The notes under the pieces were generated by a model. That model was given only the letters and a program-made list of their open reading frames with translations. It did no database searches and had not been told where the DNA came from. 64,000 nt of DNA from Elusimicrobiales bacterium (GTDB taxonomy: Bacteria > Elusimicrobiota > Elusimicrobia > Elusimicrobiales > Elusimicrobiaceae), in NCBI GenBank assembly GCA_041651175.1, contig JBAZJT010000003.1:1-64000 (forward strand), in the 5' to 3' direction. The translations under genes and the position numbers were made by a program. How positions within the stretch are numbered: position 1 is the first letter of the stretch; each line of letters opens with the position of its first letter. Below, piece after piece: positions 1 to 8,813 of the stretch.

Positions 1-51
1 ATTAAAAAACTGCACGGTTTTTGCGCGCTTGGCGCATTTTCCGTGCAGTTT
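1..51 (-). terminator. Intrinsic terminator hairpin at the left edge
   Basis: Bases 7-17 and 41-51 are perfectly complementary. A second 5-bp stem (22-26 with 32-36) sits inside, separated from the outer stem by facing T runs. Read on the minus strand the hairpin is followed by six T residues, as in a Rho-independent terminator. It ends whatever is transcribed leftwards between the lon terminator and the window edge. Confidence 0.6.
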
Positions 52-71
52 CAGAGCGTTTCCACACCAAT

Positions 72-101
72 ATTATCGCATTTCCCCGACGAGGAATTCA
101 A
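72..101 (-). promoter_or_regulatory. Candidate sigma-70 promoter reading left
   Basis: On the minus strand TTGAAT (96-101) lies 18 bp upstream of GATAAT (72-77), and the -10 is preceded by TG. The predicted start near 65 lies just before the hairpin at 1-51, so the transcript would be only about 65 nt: a small RNA, or an attenuated leader for a gene outside the window. Motif match only. Confidence 0.3.
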
Positions 102-156
102 TAATATCAGAGTTTTTCAGTGGACCCCCGGTAACCCGCCGAGACTGATTCAAACC

Positions 157-190
157 AGCAACCGCCTCCGCGAAAGCGGAGGCGGTTGCT
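157..190 (-). terminator. Terminator downstream of lon
   Basis: A perfect 15-bp inverted repeat (157-171 with 176-190) closes on a four-base loop. It begins 27 bases past the lon stop codon. On the minus strand only a short T-containing tail follows (GGTTTG), so termination may be partial; on the plus strand the tail is GTTTGT. Confidence 0.6.
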
Positions 191-217
191 GTTTGTATGA
201 TTATTGCTGAAGCAAGT

Positions 218-2557
218 TTATTTCAACGACGGTATGGCGGCGCGCAGGGCTTCCCCCAGCTCCGTAACCGGGACCAGTTTCAGCTTGCCGCGCACCTTTT
301 CCGGGACGTCGGATACGTCTTTTGCGTTAGCTTTGGGGAACACGATGGTGTCCATCCCCTCGCGGAAGGCGGCCATGAATTTCTCTTTTATTCCGCCTAC
401 GGGCAGCACCCTGCCGGTTATCGTAAGTTCGCCCGTCATGGCGAGTTTGCCGCGCACCGGCCTGCCGCTTGCAAGGCTGGCCAGCGCGACAGCCATGGCC
501 ACGCCCGCCGACGGGCCGTCCTTTGGAACCGCGCCCTCCGGCACGTGGACATGGAAGTTGGATTTGCCGAAATCCGCCTTTTTTATTTTCAGCGATTTGA
601 CGCAGGTGAACGCCGCCGAGGCGGATTCCTTCATCACATCGCCCAGCTTGCCGGTAAGCACAAGGTCGCCCTTGCCGGGATAGCTGACGGCTTCTATGGA
701 AAGCACCTCTCCGCCGTTCTGCGTCCACGCCAGCCCGGTTGAGACGCCGACGGCGTTTTCCTCCGGCCTTACATTCTGGAATTTCGGTATTCCGAGATAT
801 TTTTCTATGTTGCCGCCGGTGATGGAGACCTTTTTGCCGGTTTCCACATACTCCTTGGCGGCCTTGCGGCACAGCGAGCCGATTTCACGCTCCAGGTTGC
901 GCACGCCGGCCTCGCGCGTATACTCGCGCTCGGCACGGGTTACGGCCTGCGCGTCTATGGCGGCCGTCTCGGCGGACAGGCCGTGCAGCTTGAGCTGCTT
1001 AGGAATCAGGTGCCCCTCGGCGATGGAGAGCTTCTCGTCATGCGTGTAGCCGGAAAATTCCAGCACTTCCAGCCGGTCGCGCAGCGTCTGCGGGATGCCC
1101 TCAAGCGAATTCGCGGTGGTAACAAACATCACTTTTGAAATGTCAAAGCCTACGTCAAGGTAATGGTCGGTGAAATCGGAGTTCTGCTCCGGGTCCAGCA
1201 CTTCCAGCAGGGCGGCTGCGGGGTCGCCGCGCCAGTCCATGCCCATTTTGTCTATCTCGTCCAGCAGGAATACGGGGTTGTTGCTTTTGGCCTTGGAAAT
1301 GCTCTGCATGATTCTGCCGGGGAGCGAGCCTACGTATGTGCGCCGGTGGCCGCGTATTTCGGCCTCGTCGCGCACCCCGCCCAGCGACATGCGGACAAAT
1401 TTTCTGTCCACCGCCCGCGCGATGGATTTGGCAAGCGAGGTTTTCCCCACGCCGGGCGGCCCCACAAAGCACAGCACCGGCCCGCGCAGCGCGCCGGTAA
1501 GTTTCGTAACCGCCAGAAATTCCAGCACGCGCTCTTTGGGCTTGTCCAGGCCGTAGTGGTCCTCGTCCAGGATTTTGCGGGCGCGGGCGATGTCCAGCAG
1601 GTCTTTCGTGCTGACCTGCCAGGGCAAATTAACCAGCCAGTCCAGATAGGTGCGCGAGACTGTCGCCTCCGGCGAGGAGGGGGCCATTCTATCCAGCCGG
1701 TTCAGCTCCTTTTCCGCGGCGGCACGGGCCTCGTCGCTGAGGCGGTTTTTCTTTAGCAGCTTGCGGACTTCGTCCAGTTCCTTGTGAAAATCGTCTTTCT
1801 GATGAAGCTCTTTCTGAATGGCCTTCATCTGCTCTGTCAGATAGTATTCCTTTTGCGATTTCTCTATCTGGGAGCGGACCTTGGTGTGGATTTTCTCCTC
1901 AAGAGAGAGAATTTCTATCTCCTCGGTGAGCAGCTTCAGCAGCTTTTCCAGCCGGCGGGCGGGGTTGACGGTCTCCAGCAAATCCTGCCTGTCCTGCGTC
2001 TTTATGATGATATTGGAGGCGATGGTGTCTGCCAGCTTGGAGGGGTTTTCTATCTGCCGCAGGAAGGATACTCCCTCCACGGCTATCCGGCGCGAGACTT
2101 TGGCGTAGGATTCAAACGCGTCCATCACCTGGCGGGAGAGGGCCAGCGTCTCCGCCTCCGGCGATGTTTCCTCCTGCGCGTATTCCACGTCCGCAAACCA
2201 GCAGCCCTCTTCCTTGTCGATTGCCAGATTGGCCGTCCGCGCCCGCGCTATGCCCTGCAGGAACACCTTTACGGTGTTATCCGGCATTTTAAGCGACTGG
2301 GCCACCTCGCAGACCACGCCGAAGGCGTAGAGGTTCTCGGGCTTGGGGTCGTCATGGCGCGGGTTTTTCTGCGACACGGCCAGCACGTATTTGCTGGTTT
2401 TGAGCGCGTGGTCTATGGCGCGCACGGACTTTTCCCTGTCAACCGAAAGCGGCAACGCCATGCCGGGGAACATCACCACATCCCGTATGGCTATGACGGA
2501 AAGATTGGACGGCAACTGCCGTGCGGACTGCTCCGCCTTTGTCTCTGCTTGCGGCAT
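218..2557 (-). CDS. lon: ATP-dependent protease Lon
   Basis: This is a full-length Lon (779 aa): a hexameric cytoplasmic AAA+ serine protease that degrades misfolded and regulatory proteins. Visible in order are the N-terminal substrate-binding LON domain (about residues 18-210), a charged coiled-coil linker, the AAA+ module with Walker A GPPGVGKTS near residue 366 and Walker B VFLLDEIDK, and the C-terminal S16 protease domain with the catalytic Ser in DGPSAGVA near 682 and the Lys in GGIKEK near 723. The ATG lies 2 bases after the clpP stop and its AAGGA ribosome site is inside the clpP end, so tig, clpP and lon form one leftward operon. Two hairpins follow the gene. Confidence 0.97.
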   Translation of the reverse strand: MPQAETKAEQSARQLPSNLSVIAIRDVVMFPGMALPLSVDREKSVRAIDHALKTSKYVLAVSQKNPRHDDPKPENLYAFGVVCEVAQSLKMPDNTVKVFLQGIARARTANLAIDKEEGCWFADVEYAQEETSPEAETLALSRQVMDAFESYAKVSRRIAVEGVSFLRQIENPSKLADTIASNIIIKTQDRQDLLETVNPARRLEKLLKLLTEEIEILSLEEKIHTKVRSQIEKSQKEYYLTEQMKAIQKELHQKDDFHKELDEVRKLLKKNRLSDEARAAAEKELNRLDRMAPSSPEATVSRTYLDWLVNLPWQVSTKDLLDIARARKILDEDHYGLDKPKERVLEFLAVTKLTGALRGPVLCFVGPPGVGKTSLAKSIARAVDRKFVRMSLGGVRDEAEIRGHRRTYVGSLPGRIMQSISKAKSNNPVFLLDEIDKMGMDWRGDPAAALLEVLDPEQNSDFTDHYLDVGFDISKVMFVTTANSLEGIPQTLRDRLEVLEFSGYTHDEKLSIAEGHLIPKQLKLHGLSAETAAIDAQAVTRAEREYTREAGVRNLEREIGSLCRKAAKEYVETGKKVSITGGNIEKYLGIPKFQNVRPEENAVGVSTGLAWTQNGGEVLSIEAVSYPGKGDLVLTGKLGDVMKESASAAFTCVKSLKIKKADFGKSNFHVHVPEGAVPKDGPSAGVAMAVALASLASGRPVRGKLAMTGELTITGRVLPVGGIKEKFMAAFREGMDTIVFPKANAKDVSDVPEKVRGKLKLVPVTELGEALRAAIPSLK

Positions 2558-2559
2558 TT

Positions 2560-3168
2560 TTATTTCCTTAAGGTTACAACCTCGTCTATGATGCCATAGG
2601 CTTTGGCATCCTCGGCGGAGAGGTAGAAATTGCGCTCGCTGTCGGAGCGGATTTTTTCCTTGGGCTGGCCGGTGTGCTTTGCCATGATGTCCAGCAGCCG
2701 TTCCTTGTTCTCGCGCAGCTCTTTGCTTTCAATCTCAATATCCGTTACCTGGCCGGAGAGGCCGCCCCCGCCGCCGCCCCAGATAAGCGGCTGGTGTATC
2801 ATTATGCGGGAATGCGGCAGCGCGTAGCGCTTGCCTTTTGTTCCGGCGGCCAGCAGCACCGCGCCGAAAGACATCGCCATTCCCATGCAGATTGTGGTTA
2901 CCGGGGCCTTGATGAACTGCATCGTGTCGTACACCGCCAGCCCCGCCGTTATCATGCCGCCGGGCGAGTTGATGTAGAGGTTGATTTCCTTGTCGGGATC
3001 TTCCGCGTCCAGATAAAGCAGCTCGGCTATGATGACGTTGGCGATGCTGGTGTCTATGGCGCCTTCCTGCCCGCCGATGAACACGATTCTGTCCTTTAGC
3101 AGGCGCGAAAACAGGTCATAGCCCACCATCGAGCCCTGGTTTTTTTCGATGATTGTCGGGATAATCAT
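2560..3168 (-). CDS. clpP: ATP-dependent Clp protease proteolytic subunit ClpP
   Basis: A 202-residue ClpP of normal length, the barrel-shaped peptidase that works with ClpX or ClpA unfoldases. The opening (MIIPTIIEKN) is typical for the family. The catalytic triad can be placed at Ser100 (in MAMSFGA), His125 (in MIHQP) and Asp176. The segment around the serine departs a little from the usual AASMGA, and six glycines in a row occupy 131-136, the handle-helix entry. The start codon is 2 bases after the tig stop. The usual next gene, clpX, is absent; lon follows instead, so the unfoldase partner must be encoded elsewhere. Confidence 0.96.
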   Translation of the reverse strand: MIIPTIIEKNQGSMVGYDLFSRLLKDRIVFIGGQEGAIDTSIANVIIAELLYLDAEDPDKEINLYINSPGGMITAGLAVYDTMQFIKAPVTTICMGMAMSFGAVLLAAGTKGKRYALPHSRIMIHQPLIWGGGGGGLSGQVTDIEIESKELRENKERLLDIMAKHTGQPKEKIRSDSERNFYLSAEDAKAYGIIDEVVTLRK

Positions 3169-3170
3169 GA

Positions 3171-4448
3171 TCAGCCCTCCGTGATGACGGCGTTTTTGTG
3201 CATGAAATCTTCCACCTTGCGCTCCAGCAGCGAAGAGAGAACCTCGTCCCTGCGCTTTTCAAAGAACAACTGCATTTTGCGCCTTTCCTCGTCGCTGCGC
3301 GCGCGGGCGAGGGTGGCGCCCACCTCGGCCTCGTATTCCTCGTCGCAGTTTTCCAGCTTCTCAGCGCTGGCTATGGCGCTGATGATATACCCCAGCTTCA
3401 TGTCGCGCTCTACGGCGGGGCGCAGCTTGTCGCCAAGCTGCTTGCGCTTCTCGTCGTCCAGTTTTTTAAGCTCTTCGGGGTGCATCCGGTCGCCCAGCCG
3501 CTCCACCGCCTCGCCCAGATGATGCTCCACCAGCGACTGAGGCAGGTCAAACGAATGCTCTTTAAGCAGAAAATCGTGAATCTGGCGCACCGCGTCGCGG
3601 CGGTTGTCCTCCTGTGCCTGGCGCAGCAGCGCGGATTTGACATGCTCGCGGAACTGCTGCTCGCTTTCAAACCCCAGCTCTTTGGCGAAGGCGTCGGTAA
3701 GCTCCGGCACGGTTTTGGTCTTGATGTCGGTTACCGCCGCCTTTATATGGTATTTCCCGCCGCCGACTTCGGCGTCAAATTCGCGCGTGTCGCCTTTTTT
3801 CGCGCCCAGCAGCGCGGCCTGAAGCCCGCCCAGCGTCTGCGGCTCCGCCATGTCCACCAGCTCGTTTTTGGAGGAATGGTCCGCCGTTGCGCTGCCCGGC
3901 TTGAACGCCTCGTAATCAATCACCGCGAAGCTGGCCGCGTCCACGGCGGCGCCTTCGGGGGCGGGATGCAGCCTTGCGTGCTGTCCCAGAATTTCTTTTA
4001 TCGCCCCGGCGATTTTATCCTCGCCGATTTCTATTTTGCGCGACACCACGGGGATTTTCTTGTAGTTTTTCGCCTCAAACTGGGGGGGGATTTCAAATTC
4101 AAACTCGGCGGAGAACGGCTTGCCCTCCGTGAATTCGCATTTTTCCAGCGCGGGCGAGTCCACTGGTTTGAGGTTTTCCCTGGTTATTATCTCCCCCAGC
4201 GCGGCGCGGAGGACGTTGTCAAAAGCGCGCTCTTTTACCAGCGCCGCGAAATTTTCGCGCACCATGTTCAGCGGCGCCTTGCCTTTGCGGAAGCCGGGGA
4301 TTTGCGCCTGCGCCTGCACCTGCACGAGGGCGTTCTGCAGCGCGGCGGCGACATATTTATCCGAAGCCGATACGCCGACGCGCACCGCGCAGCCTTTCTG
4401 CGAAAGCCGTTTGATTTCCATGGTTTCCGTCTGAATTTGAGTGGGCAT
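3171..4448 (-). CDS. tig: Trigger factor, ribosome-associated chaperone
   Basis: A 425-residue trigger factor, the chaperone that meets nascent chains at the ribosome exit tunnel. The ribosome-docking signature GFRKGKAP is present in the N-terminal domain, followed by a diverged FKBP-like middle domain and a helical C-terminal arm rich in charged residues. The start is the ATG at 4446-4448, which has a strong GGAGGAACA ribosome site. The frame is open for another 47 codons upstream, but that stretch is the tRNA-Leu gene read as protein. It leads the tig-clpP-lon operon; how well the middle domain keeps prolyl isomerase activity cannot be judged by eye. Confidence 0.93.
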   Translation of the reverse strand: MPTQIQTETMEIKRLSQKGCAVRVGVSASDKYVAAALQNALVQVQAQAQIPGFRKGKAPLNMVRENFAALVKERAFDNVLRAALGEIITRENLKPVDSPALEKCEFTEGKPFSAEFEFEIPPQFEAKNYKKIPVVSRKIEIGEDKIAGAIKEILGQHARLHPAPEGAAVDAASFAVIDYEAFKPGSATADHSSKNELVDMAEPQTLGGLQAALLGAKKGDTREFDAEVGGGKYHIKAAVTDIKTKTVPELTDAFAKELGFESEQQFREHVKSALLRQAQEDNRRDAVRQIHDFLLKEHSFDLPQSLVEHHLGEAVERLGDRMHPEELKKLDDEKRKQLGDKLRPAVERDMKLGYIISAIASAEKLENCDEEYEAEVGATLARARSDEERRKMQLFFEKRRDEVLSSLLERKVEDFMHKNAVITEG

Positions 4449-4513
4449 TGTTCCTCCAAAAATGAGCCGCCCGTTAAGGCGAAGGCGGCTTCGCCGTGCC
4501 GGCGCCAATAAAA

Positions 4514-4595
4514 TGGACGGGGCGGGACTTGAACCCGCACGCCGTAAGGCATACGGTCCTAAGCCGTACGCGTCTGCCAGTTCCGCCACCCGTCC
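4514..4595 (-). tRNA. tRNA-Leu (anticodon TAG)
   Basis: On the minus strand a complete class II tRNA folds: a 7-bp acceptor stem GGACGGG/CCCGTCC, a D arm with GGCGGAACTGGCAGACGC, an anticodon stem TACGG/CCGTA around loop CTTAGGA, a long variable arm and a T arm with GGTTCAAGTCC. The anticodon is TAG. The discriminator is A and no CCA is encoded. It lies 65 bases upstream of tig in the same direction. Confidence 0.95.
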
Positions 4596-4660
4596 GCTGC
4601 GTGTCTGACGGTCCGCCCGGGCGATGGCGTTTCCGGGGTATCCCGCCGGCGAAAAACCGA

Positions 4661-4732
4661 TGGGCTATACAGGATTCGAACCTGTAACCTTGCGCTTAAG
4701 AGGCGCCTGCTCTACCGTTGAGCTAATAGCCC
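4661..4732 (-). tRNA. tRNA-Lys (anticodon CTT)
   Basis: The minus strand gives a 72-nt cloverleaf: acceptor GGGCTAT/ATAGCCC, D arm GCTC/GAGC, anticodon loop CTCTTAA, T arm ACAGG/CCTGT with TTCGAAT, and discriminator A without CCA. The outermost anticodon-stem pair (27-43) is G-A rather than Watson-Crick. It is 65 bases upstream of tRNA-Leu and is probably co-transcribed with it. The AT-rich KAP gene begins on the opposite strand 191 bases away. Confidence 0.93.
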
Positions 4733-4890
4733 GAAATCTTTCCAGAATCCGTTGTGCCGCGCCGGCGCCGCAAAAAGCCGCGCGGAGGGAAACAGCGCCC
4801 CGCCGCGCGCGGTCAAATCCGGCCAACAGATAAACTATACCAAAAACCCCGCCCCCCGCTCAACTTTCGCACGGAATATGAAAGAGGCAA

Positions 4891-4900
4891 ATGCTATAAT
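4891..4900 (+). promoter_or_regulatory. Extended -10 promoter of the KAP gene
   Basis: TGCTATAAT at 4892-4900 is a perfect extended -10 element. No good -35 is seen. Transcription would start near 4907, leaving a leader of about 17 nt that carries GGGAG at 4913-4917 before the ATG at 4924. Confidence 0.5.
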
Positions 4901-4923
4901 CCATAGTGTATTGGGAGTGAGCA

Positions 4924-7359
4924 ATGTCATCGAAATGCAGAACAAAATTTCTGTCTGACAACCCTGCCGATTCGGATAATTTGGGCGGCCATAGAAAAAT
5001 TGCCGAGGCAATTGCCGATATTGTAAGGGACAGTGAAGACGAAATGACTATAGGATTATGCGGCGAATGGGGAAGCGGCAAGTCAACCATTATACGTTTG
5101 CTGGGAAAAGAGCTATCTGAAGATACCTATGCAGTTTTTACGTTTGATGCCTGGGCGCATCAAGGGGATCCGCTAAGGAGATGCTTTTTAGAAGCCATTT
5201 GTGTTTTTCTATTCCGGGAAGGCTGTATTGATGAAGATAAATACCATAAAACAAAGGAGCTTTTGGCTATCCGACAAATGCCTGTAATTACCCAAGATGG
5301 TATTGCTTTTGCATTTAGCTTATTGTTGGTGCCGATTGGAATAAAATTGCTGTGTTTTTCTATGCCTCTCCCTATAATTGGTGCCATTCTTTGCGCTTTT
5401 CCATTTATATCTGGGATTCATTTATGGACGAATTCCCCGAATACATTATCACTGTTGTTGAAATCTCCGGCACTTTCTCCAGAACAGAGTACGATTGAAT
5501 TTGAGAGGATTTTTTCGGAATTGTTGCGTTATGTGCAGGAAAAGAACGATAAAAGGAAAATTGTTTGCTGTATTGACAATCTGGACAGAATTCCAGAAAG
5601 GAATGCTCTTGAAATATGGGCATCGTTGCGAGTATTTCATGATGCATTGTCCAGAAAAGGGAATAACCATAAGAATTTCTGGCTCATAGTCCCCTTTGAC
5701 ATGAGCGCGCTGAATAAATTATGGTCTTCAGAAAAACAACAGGCAGAGCAAATTAGTCTTGGAAATAATACCATGGAAGATAACGCCCTAGCCGAAGCTT
5801 TTTCAGAGAAAACTTTTCAAATTAAGTTTTATGTGCCGTCGCCTGTAGTTTCCTCATGGGTTGGTTTCCTGAAGAAATCACTAGAGGAGGCTTTGCCGGA
5901 GCATAAACAGGATGATTTTGATGCCATTAGCAGAATTTTCCGAAAGCGGTACAGTGGTGACATTAAAAAGTTGACTCCTAGAAAAATAAAATTTTTTGTG
6001 AATAGAATCGCAGCATTGCATAAAATATGGAATGACACAATTCCCATTCATATCCAAGCGCTTTATGTGTGTTTTGAGCAAAAGTTCTGTGCCAATCCTG
6101 GCGGAATATTTGATGACAAGGAAATACCTCATTTTGATGTTGCCTGTAATATTTCGCAATGGAAGGAATATATGGCCATGATGTGTTTGAATTTGCCGTT
6201 GAGGGATGCTATGCAAATACTTATTGAACCCGAAATTGAGAATGGCATTAGGGAAGTCAACCTGGAACTTATCAGCAAATTTGAGGGAGTTACAGGTTTT
6301 TCTGAAACTTGTGAGAAAGTGTTGGAAGGCCGTACGCAGGAATGGCATACTTCAGGTGGAGTACGTCCAGAATTCATTTTTCGTGTGATAGCAACGATAC
6401 GTCAGATTAAAACTTTCCATGAATCTCCCCAACACCGTATATGGGAAATACTGCAAGCCTATGTTTTAAGACTGGAGTCATTTGGGGATTTGAGAGAATC
6501 GTCTAAAGATGCTTTGCAATTTATGGCGATTCATTACAGTAATGCGGATTTGCTATCCCACATTTTGAAAGTGCTGAACAATGATTTAAGAACGCTTGTC
6601 GGGACTGATGCATATGATGACTTCATTGAAGTTATACACTCATTTCACCAAGGAGGACACGGTGAGATAATTCGTAAACATGTTCATGTTGATTTGCCGA
6701 TTACTAACTATACGCGATTGGTATCTTCGTTGGACAAATTATACGGCAATACCTTGGACTGTTACTTCCGAAACTCAAGCGATAAGTCTGACGATGTACT
6801 AAAGAATTTCCAGAAGTCAGACATTGGGGATATCGTTCCCAAAATAATTGATATGAATCCGGATTGGAAGTGGGACACTTTGTGTCGGGCTCTGATATAT
6901 GAGTTCCAGAGGAAACAGGATAGATATCCTCAACAATTAGTTACAAACAATCTTCGTATTTTGTTGCATTTGCGTGAGAATCCTGTCGTTTCTGAAAAAC
7001 TTCCCACTCTTTCACAGGATGATTTTTTTAAGATTTTCATAGGCAGCGAATGCCCGCCAGAAGCGATATTGTTTGTTCTCGCTGTTATGCCATCTCTGGC
7101 AAAAGAATCACACAGTGCTTTATGCCAAACAATCTCTGTGTACAGCGACATAAGATTTTCAGTCAATAATCCTAAGAATCCCAAATTTGACATGAGGAAC
7201 TTTTGTGAATTGGCCATAAAGCATAATTGCTTGAAGGAAGTGTTGAGTTCATATAAGAAGTACGAACCTTTGAAAAACTTGGTAATAGAAATTGCCAGAG
7301 AAGTATCGGTATCCCATCCAGATTATAAGGACTTGATTCCAGAGGAAATATCACTTTAG
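4924..7359 (+). CDS. KAP-family P-loop NTPase, membrane anchored
   Basis: An 811-residue KAP NTPase. Walker A GEWGSGKST is at residues 47-55 and Walker B KIVCCIDNLDRI at 212-223. Two hydrophobic helices (about 125-145 and 148-167) lie between them; this insertion of membrane segments inside the P-loop domain is the KAP hallmark, with the ATPase facing the cytoplasm. The C-terminal 500 or so residues match nothing I recognise. KAP proteins are patchily distributed and include the phage-exclusion protein PifA, so a defence role is possible but is inference. The gene is about 40% G+C against about 60% around it, stands alone beside two tRNA genes and has its own promoter, all signs of horizontal gain. 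No recombinase or direct repeat was found. Confidence 0.88.
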   Translation: MSSKCRTKFLSDNPADSDNLGGHRKIAEAIADIVRDSEDEMTIGLCGEWGSGKSTIIRLLGKELSEDTYAVFTFDAWAHQGDPLRRCFLEAICVFLFREGCIDEDKYHKTKELLAIRQMPVITQDGIAFAFSLLLVPIGIKLLCFSMPLPIIGAILCAFPFISGIHLWTNSPNTLSLLLKSPALSPEQSTIEFERIFSELLRYVQEKNDKRKIVCCIDNLDRIPERNALEIWASLRVFHDALSRKGNNHKNFWLIVPFDMSALNKLWSSEKQQAEQISLGNNTMEDNALAEAFSEKTFQIKFYVPSPVVSSWVGFLKKSLEEALPEHKQDDFDAISRIFRKRYSGDIKKLTPRKIKFFVNRIAALHKIWNDTIPIHIQALYVCFEQKFCANPGGIFDDKEIPHFDVACNISQWKEYMAMMCLNLPLRDAMQILIEPEIENGIREVNLELISKFEGVTGFSETCEKVLEGRTQEWHTSGGVRPEFIFRVIATIRQIKTFHESPQHRIWEILQAYVLRLESFGDLRESSKDALQFMAIHYSNADLLSHILKVLNNDLRTLVGTDAYDDFIEVIHSFHQGGHGEIIRKHVHVDLPITNYTRLVSSLDKLYGNTLDCYFRNSSDKSDDVLKNFQKSDIGDIVPKIIDMNPDWKWDTLCRALIYEFQRKQDRYPQQLVTNNLRILLHLRENPVVSEKLPTLSQDDFFKIFIGSECPPEAILFVLAVMPSLAKESHSALCQTISVYSDIRFSVNNPKNPKFDMRNFCELAIKHNCLKEVLSSYKKYEPLKNLVIEIAREVSVSHPDYKDLIPEEISL

Positions 7360-7414
7360 ATGTCCTAGTCAGCGATTACTTCTGAATGCTTGAGAACAGC
7401 GCATTTAGTCAGAT

Positions 7415-8671
7415 TTATTCGGTTTTGGCGAAGGCTTCGGGATAGGTTTCTTTGAAAAACTTTTCCGCTTCGGCGGGGGGGAGGCGGTAGAAACGTTTGA
7501 AATCAGGCACAAGGTACAGCGCGGGGGCAAGCAGCGCGAACGCTATCCCGCAGCAGAACAGCGCGGCGGAGTAACCGAATCGCTCTATAAACACGCCCGA
7601 CAACGCCATGCCTAGCGGCATCATCCCCTCCGCCACCGATGCGATGACCGAGTTTACCCGCGCGCGCATCTCGTCGGGCGTGGCTATGGCGATATGCGCT
7701 TCCGTCGGAATGTTTGCCAGCGCGCTGCCAAAACCCTGAAAGGCCATCAGCGCAAGCGGCAGCGCAAGGCCGGGCGCATACGGCAGCAGGGCTATGCCCG
7801 CGCCCATAAAGACAATGCCGGCGACTATGGCCCGGTCCTGTTGGAGTTTTGCGCAAATCCGCCCCACCGCCAGCGAGCCGATTATTATCCCCGCGCTCAT
7901 CGCCGAGTTAAGCCCGCCGTAAAACCATGCCGGCAGCCCCCGCGCCTGCTTGACCATCACCGGCAGCGCCACCATCACCGGCGCGAATGTGAAATTCAGG
8001 AAAGCCGCCAGCGCCAGCATCCAGAAAAGGATTTTTATCTTCCATATCGCGCGGATGCCCTCGCGGAAATCCGCCAGCCAGCCGGAGGGGGCGCCTTTGG
8101 GCGTTGTGTCGGCGCGTATCATAAAGGTGGCCGCAGCAGCGGCCAGAAAAGACAGCGCATCCACCGCAAACGCGCCTCCGGCGCCGGTTGCGGAAACAAG
8201 AATTCCGCCTATCAAGCCGCCCGCTATGCTCCCGCCCGAGGAGACCGCCATTGCGTACTGCACCGCGTCGCGCAGTTTGTGAGAGGGGACAAGCTGCGGC
8301 ACTATCGCCCCGGCCCCCGCGCCGAATAATGCGCTCCCCAGCCCCAGCAGCGTGAATACCGCTATCACCGCCGCCATATTGAAATAGCCGGACCATACCA
8401 TCGCGGCAAGGCCGGCGGTAAGGACGGCGCGGGAGATATCGCCGATTATAATAAGGTTTTTTCTGGGGAACTTGTCGCCCAGCGGGCCAAGCAGCGGCCT
8501 TGCCGCCACCCGCGCCAATACCGAGACGGCCAGTATCCCGCCCATCTTGGCGGGGGAGCCGGTCTTGTCCAGCGTCCACCAGGCCAGGGCGATGGCGCTG
8601 CAGCCGTCCCCGATTACGGAGACAGCCTGCCCGAACTGGTACAGCCAGTAATCCCTTCCCAAAAGGCGCAT
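7415..8671 (-). CDS. MFS efflux transporter (EntS/MFS_3-like)
   Basis: A 418-residue polytopic protein with about twelve hydrophobic helices. The loop after helix 2 reads GPLGDKFPRKN, a good match to the MFS motif A (GxLaDrxGrR), so it is a secondary transporter of the inner membrane. The closest type I recognise is the MFS_3 group, which includes enterobactin and macrolide exporters. The substrate cannot be read from sequence. The ATG at 8671 has AAGG about 13 bases upstream. The gene is alone in its transcription unit, convergent with the KAP gene and divergent from the small gene at 8814. Confidence 0.82.
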   Translation of the reverse strand: MRLLGRDYWLYQFGQAVSVIGDGCSAIALAWWTLDKTGSPAKMGGILAVSVLARVAARPLLGPLGDKFPRKNLIIIGDISRAVLTAGLAAMVWSGYFNMAAVIAVFTLLGLGSALFGAGAGAIVPQLVPSHKLRDAVQYAMAVSSGGSIAGGLIGGILVSATGAGGAFAVDALSFLAAAAATFMIRADTTPKGAPSGWLADFREGIRAIWKIKILFWMLALAAFLNFTFAPVMVALPVMVKQARGLPAWFYGGLNSAMSAGIIIGSLAVGRICAKLQQDRAIVAGIVFMGAGIALLPYAPGLALPLALMAFQGFGSALANIPTEAHIAIATPDEMRARVNSVIASVAEGMMPLGMALSGVFIERFGYSAALFCCGIAFALLAPALYLVPDFKRFYRLPPAEAEKFFKETYPEAFAKTE

Positions 8672-8813
8672 TCAGTGATTTTACCTTTTTCGCGCGGCGG
8701 AGGCAGACACAGTTCCGCAGCCGGCAGCGGGGCAAATGGGTGGGCCTTATGGGGCAGCGGCGGCTAGGTCCTTTGACCCTTACGGTTTTCCCGCTTCTGC
8801 CGCATAATATCCC

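Noticed and set aside
4449..4589. 47-codon N-terminal extension of trigger factor (MAELADAYGLGPYALRRAGS)
   Set aside because: This is the tRNA-Leu gene and its spacer read as protein; the ATG at 4448 has a strong ribosome site.
4661..4923. tRNA-Lys as an integration site (attB) for the KAP gene
   Set aside because: The KAP gene lies upstream (5' side) of the tRNA, and I found no repeated tRNA 3' fragment or integrase.
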